Assembly: GCF_034424625.1 (NCBI RefSeq)
Contig: NZ_CP139976.1
Span: 5,022,001-5,086,000 of the forward strand
DNA: 64,000 nucleotides
Source of the DNA: Janthinobacterium lividum
GTDB lineage: Bacteria > Pseudomonadota > Gammaproteobacteria > Burkholderiales > Burkholderiaceae_D
Direction: 5' to 3'
Made by a program: the position numbers and the translations under genes. The number at the start of each line of letters is the position of its first letter. Within the stretch, counting starts at the first letter, position 1. Positions 24,678 to 31,839 of the stretch are shown here, one piece after another. Under the pieces are notes generated by a model, which saw only the letters and a list, made by a program, of their open reading frames with translations, made no database searches and had not been told where the DNA came from.

Positions 24678-24746
24678 GATGTGTCTCCTCGGATGAAACA
24701 ATCATGATAGCCGTGTGTGCGCGAACGCGCTGGCGGCGTCAAAAAC

Positions 24747-26111
24747 TCAATACACGTCGCGCCGGTAGCGCCCTTCGGCCGCCAGCGCGTCGAGCGCGGG
24801 CCGGCCCAGCATCTCTTGCAGGGCCTGGTCGACGCCGCCCGCCATACCGGCCAGGCTGCCGCAAATGTAGATGGCGGCGCCCTGTTCCAGCCACAGTTTC
24901 ACCTCGTCGGCATTGCCGCGCAGGCGGTCCTGCACGTAGGTCCGCTCCGCCTGGTCGCGCGAAAACGCCAGGTCCAGGCGCGGCAAGTCGCCGCTGGCGT
25001 GCCAGCGCTCAATTTCCTCGCGATAATGGAAATCGTGGGCCAGGTTGCGCTCGCCAAAGATCAGCCAGTTGCGCCGCTGCCCCGCCATCACGCGGCTCTT
25101 CAGGTGGCCGCGCAAGCCGGCGATGCCGCTGCCGTTGCCGATCAGAATTAATGGCCGCCGGGCATTGTCTTCCAGGCGGAAGCGTTTGTGCTGGCGCAGG
25201 CGCAACTGCACCACGTCGCCGACCTTGGCCTGCGCCGTGAGCCAGCCCGAGGCCAGGCCCAGGCTGCCATCGGGATGCGCATGCTGGCGCACCAGCAAGT
25301 GCACGCTGCCATCATGCGGAATCGAAGCGATCGAGTATTCGCGCGGCTGCGACGGGTCGGCCGGGGCGGTCACCTGCACCAGGTCGCCCGATTGCCAGTC
25401 AGGCAAGCTGCCCGCCACCGGCGCCAGTTCCACGTGGTAGATGGCGCCGCCGGCGCTGCCAGGGTTGAGGTGGCGCCGCTGCGTCAAACGCCAGTCGCCG
25501 AAGGCGGGCGCGCTCCAGTCGGGCGCGTCGCTGGTGCCGGCCAGGTGGCTCAGGTGCTGGAACCATTGCTCGATGGCGGCGCTGGCGCTGCGGTCGACTT
25601 CGATGCGTTCGAACAGGCGCGACCCGCCCTGCGCCGCCAGCCAGGCATCGAGCGCGCGGCCGAAGCCGCAATAATGGCCATAGCTGCGGTCGCCCAGGGC
25701 CAGCACGGCATAATGCAATTGCGGCAGCGCCAGCTCGCCCGTCATCAAGCGGCCCATGAAGGCGGCCGCATTGTCGGGCGCGTCGCCTTCGCCATAGGTG
25801 CTGACCAGGAACAAGGCCCGCTCGGCTTGTTGCAGATCCTTGGCCGTGAGGTCGGCCAGCGCACACAGGCGCACGGGGATGCCGGCCAGTTGCAGGCTCT
25901 GCGCCGTTTGCGTGGCCAGTTCCTCGGCATTGCCCGTCTGGCTCGCGTACGCCACCAGCCAGGCGGGACTGTTGGCCAGCGCCGCCCTGGCGGCGTCGGA
26001 CGCGCGGCGCTTGGCGCGCGCGCGCAGCCAGGGCGCCAGGCACACGCCCGCATAACTGAGGGACAGGGCCGCCAGCAAGGCCAGCCGCGTCGTATCGTGC
26101 GTAAAAATCAT
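24747..26111 (-). CDS. Membrane-anchored CysJ-like diflavin reductase
   Basis: A 454-residue protein. Residues 8-28 are a membrane helix, then a basic stretch, a flavodoxin (FMN) domain from about 52 (AYASQTGNAEELA; STYGEGDAPDNAA) and a ferredoxin-NADP reductase domain (FAD site REYSIAS; NADP site LIGNGSGIAG; C-terminal RYRRDVY as in CysJ). It should take two electrons from NADPH and hand them on singly at the inner membrane. It lacks the CysJ linker. It lies 12 bases after apbE within the PepSY operon, so the likely acceptor is the PepSY protein or the flavinylated DUF2271 protein rather than sulfite reductase. Confidence 0.9.
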   Translation of the reverse strand: MIFTHDTTRLALLAALSLSYAGVCLAPWLRARAKRRASDAARAALANSPAWLVAYASQTGNAEELATQTAQSLQLAGIPVRLCALADLTAKDLQQAERALFLVSTYGEGDAPDNAAAFMGRLMTGELALPQLHYAVLALGDRSYGHYCGFGRALDAWLAAQGGSRLFERIEVDRSASAAIEQWFQHLSHLAGTSDAPDWSAPAFGDWRLTQRRHLNPGSAGGAIYHVELAPVAGSLPDWQSGDLVQVTAPADPSQPREYSIASIPHDGSVHLLVRQHAHPDGSLGLASGWLTAQAKVGDVVQLRLRQHKRFRLEDNARRPLILIGNGSGIAGLRGHLKSRVMAGQRRNWLIFGERNLAHDFHYREEIERWHASGDLPRLDLAFSRDQAERTYVQDRLRGNADEVKLWLEQGAAIYICGSLAGMAGGVDQALQEMLGRPALDALAAEGRYRRDVY

Positions 26112-26123
26112 GGAATCAATCGT

Positions 26124-27164
26124 TCATTCGTCGAGCATGGCCAGCATGTGGCTGCTCAGCGTTTCGTGGTAGCCCTCGCCGTCGCGCTGCAGGAAGCGCG
26201 CGGCCAGGCCCTGCTCTTCGGCCAGCGCCATGCCGGCTTCCGGCCCCAGCACGGTCAGGGCCGTCGACCAGGCATCGGCCGCCATGCATTCGGCATGCAC
26301 GACGGTGACGGAAGCGAGTTGATTGGCGATCGGCATGCCGCTGCGCGGATCGATGGTGTGTGAGAAGCGAACTGTCCCGTCCTGGAAGAAACGCCGGTAG
26401 TCGCCCGAGGTCGCCACGGACAAGCCGTGCAGCGCCAGCAGCATTTCCGCCGGATGCTGTGCATTATCGGCACTATCGGCGGCGCTATCGGCCTGTTCCA
26501 GCATGACCCACCACGGCTGGCCATCGGGCTTGCTGCCGGCGCCGCGCAGCTCGCCGCCCACTTCCACCAGGTAATGGTGGATGCCCTGACTGTCCAGGTA
26601 GCGGGCCAGGCGGTCCACGCCATAGCCCTTGGCCACGGCGGACAAATCGAGCTGCAAGCCGCCCGGCTGGCGCGCGCGGCGGGCCGGCAAGTCGAGTTCC
26701 AGGCGGCGGCGCTGGCGCTGCGCCAGCAGCAGCGCCACGGTATCGTCTTTCGGCGGCAGGAAGCCAGGCTCGTCATAACGGTTGCGGGGGCCGAAGCCCC
26801 ACAGGTTGACGAGCGCGCCCGCACACGGATCGTACGCGCCGCCGGACGCTTGCGACACGTGCATGGCAAAGCCCAACACCTCGCAAAACGCGGCGGGCAG
26901 GCTGTGCCAGCTGCCAGGCTCGGCCCGGTTGAAGCGGCCCAGGTCGGACTCGTCGCTCCAGTGGCTCATTTGCGCCACCACCAGGTCCAGCTGCTGCTGC
27001 AAGCCCTGCTGCAAGTCGGCGCTGCCCGCACGTCCCGGCATGGCGGACTCGAGCAGGCGTACCGACCAGCTGGTACCCATGCTCAGGCCGCGCAAGTCCC
27101 GGATCGCGGCGCCGGGCGGCGCGACCTGATCGGAAATATGCTGCGGCAGCAGGACCCGGCGCAT
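26124..27164 (-). CDS. apbE: FAD:protein FMN transferase
   Basis: A 346-residue ApbE-type transferase that moves FMN from FAD onto Ser/Thr of target proteins. Typical motifs: GTSWSVRL near the N-terminus, the AVAKGYGVD loop, EVGGELR, TIDPRSGMPI and CMAADAWSTALTVLG. No signal peptide or lipobox is evident at the N-terminus, so its side of the membrane is uncertain, though family members are usually periplasmic. The neighbouring DUF2271 protein has a DxxSGAT target-like site. It sits between the DUF4198 and diflavin reductase genes with 26- and 12-base gaps. Confidence 0.93.
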   Translation of the reverse strand: MRRVLLPQHISDQVAPPGAAIRDLRGLSMGTSWSVRLLESAMPGRAGSADLQQGLQQQLDLVVAQMSHWSDESDLGRFNRAEPGSWHSLPAAFCEVLGFAMHVSQASGGAYDPCAGALVNLWGFGPRNRYDEPGFLPPKDDTVALLLAQRQRRRLELDLPARRARQPGGLQLDLSAVAKGYGVDRLARYLDSQGIHHYLVEVGGELRGAGSKPDGQPWWVMLEQADSAADSADNAQHPAEMLLALHGLSVATSGDYRRFFQDGTVRFSHTIDPRSGMPIANQLASVTVVHAECMAADAWSTALTVLGPEAGMALAEEQGLAARFLQRDGEGYHETLSSHMLAMLDE

Positions 27165-27190
27165 CGACGCTCTCGTGACGATGCCGCCGC

Positions 27191-28015
27191 TTACTGCGGC
27201 AACACTTCCACGGTGGCCGCGTACGTCATGCGGCGCTCGGGCATGGCTGGCGGCTGGCCGGCCACGGCCGGTGCGGCCGCTGGCCAGGTGCTGCTCAGGT
27301 AGTACATGCCGGCAGCCGGGACCGTAAACGTGATCTCGCCCTTGGCATCCGTGCTCTGGCGGATTTCACCGAGCACGCCACGGTAGCGCACGCCGCCTGG
27401 CACGAGGCTGAAGGCCTGGTTCGCCGCCGGCTTGCCGTCGACCAGGAAGCGCCACGTGGCTTTCTCGCCGGCGCGCAAGTCGTTCGGGTGCGTCACCGGC
27501 ACGAATTCCAGGCCCACGCCTGTCGGCTTGAACACTTCCGTGCTGGTTTCGCCATTGCTGAAGAAGGTTTCCAGGCGCGCTGCCGTGCGCGTGATTTTCA
27601 GTTCTTGCGCGTCAGCCGGCACTTCCTTCTTGAACGTTTCCTCGTTGCCACGGAAACGCTTCTGCTCGCCATTGAGCTTGTAGCTGCCCATCACGTTTTG
27701 CGACACGATGGCCGCTTTATACGTGCCAGGTTTTTCCATTTTCACATCGAAAACGCTGCGCAAACGGCCCGTGACCGTGTTCGCCGGCGTGACTTTGGCG
27801 CCGTCCGGACCGGTGACTTGCAGCGCGTCCAGGCGCAGCGGCTGGTGGTCGATCTCGAACAGGCCGTCGGACACGGCTGCGTCCACCGTCACCCAGGCGT
27901 CCTTGCTTTCCACCATCGTGCTCGATGGCACCATCCAGCCGCGGTGGGCGTGGGCGTTCATGGCCAGGCCGGCCAGGGCCAGGGCGATCAGGGATTGGTT
28001 GAATCGATTGAACAT
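27191..28015 (-). CDS. Periplasmic DUF4198 protein
   Basis: A 274-residue exported protein. The start at 28015 gives a clean signal peptide (MFNRFNQSLIALALAGLAMN then AHA) with cleavage likely after AHA, so that the mature chain may begin His-Arg-Gly-Trp. The rest is beta-rich with two immunoglobulin-like parts, as in the DUF4198 (NikM-related) family, thought to bind metals or carbohydrate-like ligands. The C-terminal part GEITFTVPAAGMYYLSSTWP is conserved. It lies between DUF2271 (10-base gap) and apbE. A metal-binding role through the N-terminal His is plausible but unproven. Confidence 0.87.
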   Translation of the reverse strand: MFNRFNQSLIALALAGLAMNAHAHRGWMVPSSTMVESKDAWVTVDAAVSDGLFEIDHQPLRLDALQVTGPDGAKVTPANTVTGRLRSVFDVKMEKPGTYKAAIVSQNVMGSYKLNGEQKRFRGNEETFKKEVPADAQELKITRTAARLETFFSNGETSTEVFKPTGVGLEFVPVTHPNDLRAGEKATWRFLVDGKPAANQAFSLVPGGVRYRGVLGEIRQSTDAKGEITFTVPAAGMYYLSSTWPAAAPAVAGQPPAMPERRMTYAATVEVLPQ

Positions 28016-28025
28016 GATGTGCGCC

Positions 28026-28541
28026 TTATGGTTTGAGTTGGACGACGACATTGCCGAGTTCTTCCTTGCCTTTGGCAGGCACGGACTGGGCCGACTTCAG
28101 CGGCCACTGGAACGGCACGCGCACCAGTTCGCGTCCACCCGCTTCGCGCGCCGCTTCCACCACCACCTGGTATTCGCCGGCCGGCAGCTTGTCGAGCAAG
28201 GCCTTGGCACCGGGGAAAGTCAGGGTATGTTCGCCCGGCGCACGCGTGGCGCCGCTGACGCCGTCAACGGGCATGGCCAGGTCACGGCCGCTCTTGCGCC
28301 ACCATTGACGCATGTCCTTCAGCCATTTTTCGCCGGCCTTGTCCTTCTTTTTCACGTCATACAGCACCGTCAGATTGCCGACGACCTTTTGATCGGCCGT
28401 TTCCAGCCATGCCGCCACGTAGGGACGGTGGTACTCCGCCACGTTCAGTTGCGGGATTTCAATCTTGAGGGCCAGGTCGGCCGCCATCGCCGAAGTGCCG
28501 ATCAGGGGAAGGCCAAGCGCCAGGGAGTAGCGTAATTTCAT
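28026..28541 (-). CDS. Periplasmic DUF2271 protein with FMN-attachment-like site
   Basis: A 171-residue exported protein; signal peptide MKLRYSLALGLPLIGTSAMA. The mature part is a single beta-sandwich-like domain with the DUF2271 hallmarks VAAWLETADQKVVGNLTVLY and WLKDMRQWWRKSG. Residues 93-99 read DGVSGAT, which matches the Dxx[ST]GA[ST] sequence that ApbE modifies in NqrC and RnfG; Thr99 would be the FMN carrier. The start at 28541 is used because the upstream open frame (to 28778) overlaps the PepSY gene and hides the signal peptide. It lies 32 bases after the PepSY gene and 10 before the DUF4198 gene. Confidence 0.88.
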   Translation of the reverse strand: MKLRYSLALGLPLIGTSAMAADLALKIEIPQLNVAEYHRPYVAAWLETADQKVVGNLTVLYDVKKKDKAGEKWLKDMRQWWRKSGRDLAMPVDGVSGATRAPGEHTLTFPGAKALLDKLPAGEYQVVVEAAREAGGRELVRVPFQWPLKSAQSVPAKGKEELGNVVVQLKP

Positions 28542-28573
28542 GGTGTGCCTGTAAAAAGGAAAAATAAAAACGA

Positions 28574-29227
28574 TCAGTGAATAAACAGCAAGGCGATCGC
28601 GCAAGGTATCAAGATACCGAGACCAACCATCGGCCAGGTAAATGGCCGGTTGGCCGCGTGGAACTTCAAAATCAATAGCCCCGTCAGGCAAAACACGATG
28701 CAGGCGCCGGCAAAGATGTCGATGAACCAACTCCAGGCCACGCCCGTGTTGCGGCCCTTGTGGACATCGTTGAGCCAAGATACCCAGCCCCGGTCCGTCA
28801 ATTCATATTCGGCGGCCCCGTCTTCCAGGCCGATGCGCACCCAGGCATCGCCGCCCGCCTTGGGCAGCGGCAAATACACTTCGTCGAGCGACCATTCCGC
28901 GGGACGGCCGCCCGCATTGAGCGACCATTGCTGCTTGAGCCAGGCTTCGGCGGCGGCCGGCATGGGCGCATTGGCGCCATCGTGCTTGGCGGCATACGCG
29001 GCCAGTTGCGTGACGAGGGGTGCCGGCAACGCCGCCTTCTGGCGCGTGATCGCCGGCTTGGATTCGATCTGGCCTGCATGGTTCAGGGTGATGCCGGTGA
29101 TGGCGAACAAAAACATGCCCAGCAGGCAAAGCGCTGAGCTGATCCAGTGCCATTGATGCAAGTTCTTCAGCCAGACGGCGCGGCTGGCGTTGTTCTTGGC
29201 CTTGTCTGCGGCGCCCGCATTAGCCAT
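28574..29227 (-). CDS. PepSY-associated transmembrane protein
   Basis: A 217-residue inner-membrane protein with three helices (about 29-48, 167-187, 198-215) and a periplasmic PepSY-like domain between the first two. Histidines at the membrane edges (His24, His27, His50, His156 in NDVHKGRNTG, His190) resemble heme-ligand positions of PiuB/PepSY iron-reductase proteins, so it may carry heme b and move electrons across the membrane. It is first in the minus-strand operon, with a strong Fur box (29323-29343) about 95 bases upstream. It is shorter than four-helix PiuB proteins. Confidence 0.87.
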   Translation of the reverse strand: MANAGAADKAKNNASRAVWLKNLHQWHWISSALCLLGMFLFAITGITLNHAGQIESKPAITRQKAALPAPLVTQLAAYAAKHDGANAPMPAAAEAWLKQQWSLNAGGRPAEWSLDEVYLPLPKAGGDAWVRIGLEDGAAEYELTDRGWVSWLNDVHKGRNTGVAWSWFIDIFAGACIVFCLTGLLILKFHAANRPFTWPMVGLGILIPCAIALLFIH

Positions 29228-29322
29228 CGAGCGCTCCCGGCAAGGAGCGGGCCAGGTGGCGCGACAAGTCAGTGTGCTTCATTCCCATCCTTCAATCAAA
29301 GTTCATGCCTACATTTTCAAAC

Positions 29323-29343
29323 AAATGATAATGATTATCATTT
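29323..29343 (-). promoter_or_regulatory. Strong Fur box for the PepSY-DUF2271-DUF4198-apbE operon
   Basis: AAATGATAAT-G-ATTATCATTT is a perfect 21-base palindrome and includes the core GATAATGATTATCATT, close to the Fur consensus. It lies 96 bases upstream of the PepSY start. The plus-strand gene at 29508 is 165 bases away on the other side, so that gene may be affected too. Confidence 0.88.
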
Positions 29344-29507
29344 ATTAAGTCAATACATGGGGCGCCCCGCCGGGCCAGCGTTTTGTAACAGCTTTGAAAC
29401 ATGCACAACACGACAGGGCCATGCGCGCCGCTACGTAAGCTGCCGTACAGAGCCGCGAGCCATGCCCGCCTATGCTGTTGTTCAGGACAATCAAACAGGA
29501 GCACAAC

Positions 29508-30005
29508 ATGCAAGCGTATTCCAGCGAACAACTGGCCAGCATCGCGGCCAAGATCAAGGATGTCAAATTCGGCATGCTGACCACCAGCGACGACATGCGC
29601 ACCCTCACCAGCCGGCCGCTGACGCAGCAGCAGGTCGACAAGGAAGGGCAAATCTGGTTCTTTGTCTCGGATGAGGCCGCCTACACGCGCGACTTGCTGA
29701 ACAATCCACAAGTCAATGTCAGCTTTGTCGACACGGGCGACAGCCTGTATGTATCCGTCTGCGGCCACGCGCAGCTGCTGAAGGACCGCGCCAAGGCGGA
29801 GGAATTGTGGAACCCGCTGGTCAAAGCCTGGTTCCCGGGCGGACTCGACGATCCGAAGCTGTCGCTGATCAAGGTGACGATCCAGTCGGCAGAATACTGG
29901 GATAGCAGCGCCAGCAAGATGATGCAATTCTATGAAATGGCCAAGGCCGCCATTACGGGCGAGCCGCCGAAGGACTTGGGCGAACACGGCAGGGTCGATC
30001 TGTAG
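29508..30005 (+). CDS. Pyridoxamine 5'-phosphate oxidase-like general stress protein
   Basis: A 165-residue split-barrel protein of the general-stress-protein-26 type. The segment VKFGMLTTSDDMRTLTSRPL and the IWFFVSDEAAYTRDLLNNPQ region are characteristic; these proteins bind flavin or are remote relatives of PNPOx, usually with no proven PNPOx activity. AGGAG lies six bases before the ATG at 29508; a longer frame from 29472 lacks support. Divergent from the Fur-regulated operon and convergent with a small unknown gene. It probably serves in oxidative or general stress. Confidence 0.9.
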   Translation: MQAYSSEQLASIAAKIKDVKFGMLTTSDDMRTLTSRPLTQQQVDKEGQIWFFVSDEAAYTRDLLNNPQVNVSFVDTGDSLYVSVCGHAQLLKDRAKAEELWNPLVKAWFPGGLDDPKLSLIKVTIQSAEYWDSSASKMMQFYEMAKAAITGEPPKDLGEHGRVDL

Positions 30006-30138
30006 CCGAGTCGCCAATGTTACCCGCGCCGGCAAGCAGCCGGCGTTACTCCCCGTATGGTGAAATGGCCAGCCGGCGTGCGCGAACACGTCCAACGGCT
30101 GGCCCTGCGGGGATTACCAGACAGTCAAGAAGGGAAGC

Positions 30139-30402
30139 TCAGACGCCGGTACTGCCCGTGGTATCCGGCCCATCGTCGGCACTCTGCCTGCTCTGCCCGG
30201 CGGAACCGGACTGGTGATGGGGCAAGCGGTCGGCGCGCCGCACTTCGCCGATGGAAAACAGATCGTCGCCGATATCGAGACCTTGCTCGCTATCGACCAG
30301 CACAAAGTTTTCAGCCGAGTCGGCCGTGCTTTGCTTGCTGCCCGCCGTGGATGGCGTGCCGCCCTGGCTATTGCCCGGTTGCGGCGTATTCGAGTTGCCC
30401 AT
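30139..30402 (-). CDS. Small hydrophilic protein of unknown function
   Basis: An 87-residue protein beginning MGNSNTPQPGNSQGGTPSTA, not recognised. It is low complexity, rich in Ser, Gly, Gln and Asp, with one short ordered-looking patch (NFVLVDSEQGLDIGDDLF, residues 33-50). No signal peptide. GGGAGAAG seven bases upstream of the ATG supports translation. It lies beside a KGG-motif stress gene of similar composition on the same strand, separated by a strong hairpin. It may be a disordered stress protein; no function can be assigned. Confidence 0.65.
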   Translation of the reverse strand: MGNSNTPQPGNSQGGTPSTAGSKQSTADSAENFVLVDSEQGLDIGDDLFSIGEVRRADRLPHHQSGSAGQSRQSADDGPDTTGSTGV

Positions 30403-30539
30403 TATCTTCTCCCTGATCATCGATGCGGTTGACTGCGAGGTGATTGCCAGGTGATCGCACATTGCCGGCGCAGCTCATTCATCATAGTCCATGCCTGCTG
30501 CATTGCATCAAAATTTTGCGGCTGCCGGACAGATGCGGC

Positions 30540-30575
30540 CATGGCCAGCGGCGTGCCTGCCTGCCGCTGGCCATG
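30540..30575. terminator. Strong 13-bp hairpin after the KGG gene (no T-run)
   Basis: CATGGCCAGCGGC (30540-30552) and GCCGCTGGCCATG (30563-30575) are perfect complements with a ten-base loop. It lies 33 bases past the KGG-gene stop on the minus strand. There is no T-run on either side, so it may stabilise the mRNA end or act with Rho. Confidence 0.5.
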
Positions 30576-30608
30576 ATCACTTGCTACTGCTCATGACTAC
30601 TACTTGCA

Positions 30609-30971
30609 CTACTGCTTGTTGCGCGACCCCGAGCTCGATCCCGAACCGCCGCTTTGCTTGTTGCCACTGTCGCGGTTGCCTTCCTGGTTCATGCTGGCAT
30701 TGTCGCGCGAGCCGCTGGAGCTGGTTGCGCTTTGCCGGCTGGCATCGTTCTTGTGACTTTGGCTGCCTGCGCGGCGGGCCTCTTCCGAGGTGAATTCATG
30801 CGCCGTGCCTTTTTCATGCGCGGCACGCCCACCTTCGCTGGCGATTTCGCGCTGCTGGGCGGGGTCCATGGAAGCGAAGCCCCGTTTGCTGGTATCGCTT
30901 TGCTTGTTGCCGCCGCTGCTACTGCTACTGGTTTTACTACCTTGCTGTTTATTGTCGCTCGATGTGGCCAT
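30609..30971 (-). CDS. KGG-motif stress-induced protein
   Basis: A 120-residue hydrophilic protein. The central KGG repeat (stress-induced bacterial acidophilic repeat) reads GFASMDPAQQREIASEGGRA with a following EFTSEEARRAGSQS. Flanks are Ser/Gly/Asn/Gln-rich and probably disordered. AAGGAG precedes the ATG at 30971; the upstream open frame has no such site. E. coli YciG/YmdF relatives are induced in stationary phase and affect swarming or acid tolerance; the role here is inferred. Adjacent to another small hydrophilic gene. Confidence 0.88.
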   Translation of the reverse strand: MATSSDNKQQGSKTSSSSSGGNKQSDTSKRGFASMDPAQQREIASEGGRAAHEKGTAHEFTSEEARRAGSQSHKNDASRQSATSSSGSRDNASMNQEGNRDSGNKQSGGSGSSSGSRNKQ

Positions 30972-31164
30972 GATGATCTCCTTGATCGATGGAATCAGAA
31001 ACAGTGCAAACCATGCAATTCTTCCCCCTCGCATGGCAAGGGAACAGTCATCTTAGTGCGCACATGGGGCACAAGAAATAGGAGGATGGCAAGAGCGTAT
31101 GTAGGATGTATCCCGCCTACGGTAACGCAGTTACTTTCAGTTTTCCACCAAAAGTACCAGACAC

Positions 31165-31839
31165 TCAGCAGTTAGCGGGTAGTGCGAAAATCGCCGCGTC
31201 GGCCGTCACGTAGACGCGCTCGCCAGCGGCTGGCCGCACCGCATGGCCGCCCGTGAATGCGCCAAACGAGGGCAGGATGGCGCGATGCTGGCCCAGCAGG
31301 AAACACGGCAGGCGCAAGCCGCCCCTTTCAGCGCGCAAGTGAAACACGGGATGCACGTGGCCGGCCAGCACATAACCGGGCGCGGCGGTGTCCGGGTGAT
31401 GGCAGAACGACAGATTGCCCACCTGATGCGGCTCATCGACCATGCTGATCCCCAGCGCGGCGGCCGGGTCGCCCGCATGCGCATCGTGGTTGCCGCGCAC
31501 CACCGTCAATCGCACGTCCGGATGGCGCGCGCGCCAGGCCAGCATGGCGGCCACGGTGGCGGCCCCATGCGCGGCGCGCGCGTGCAAAAAATCGCCGAGA
31601 AAGACGATTTCCTCGCAAGCGTAACTGGCCAGCAAGACGTCGAGCGCCAACAGGTTTTGCGTGGTGGTGCCGCGCGGCACGGGCACACCCAGCGCGCGAA
31701 ACGCGGCCGCCTTGCCGAAATGGATGTCGGCGATGACCAGCATCCTGCGCGCGGGCCAATACACGGCCTTGTGCGCCAGCAGCCACAGGATCTCGCCGGC
31801 CAGTTCCACCACGCAGTGCGCTTGCTGCGGGCCGCTCAT
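31165..31839 (-). CDS. pdeM: Ligase-associated metallophosphoesterase PdeM
   Basis: A 224-residue binuclear metallophosphoesterase of the ligase-associated DNA damage response set. Metal ligands appear in order: VIADIHFGK (Asp38, His40), [20 protein letters not shown], a His in FCHHPDT and [10 protein letters not shown]. The start overlaps the helicase stop by four bases (ATGA), so it is the last, coupled gene of the cassette. Members hydrolyse phosphodiesters in DNA or RNA ends. Confidence 0.92.
   Translation of the reverse strand: MSGPQQAHCVVELAGEILWLLAHKAVYWPARRMLVIADIHFGKAAAFRALGVPVPRGTTTQNLLALDVLLASYACEEIVFLGDFLHARAAHGAATVAAMLAWRARHPDVRLTVVRGNHDAHAGDPAAALGISMVDEPHQVGNLSFCHHPDTAAPGYVLAGHVHPVFHLRAERGGLRLPCFLLGQHRAILPSFGAFTGGHAVRPAAGERVYVTADAAIFALPANC

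Noticed and set aside
31040..31164. Possible small gene between the KGG gene and pdeM
   Set aside because: Frames are short, without ribosome site or conserved composition; treated as non-coding.
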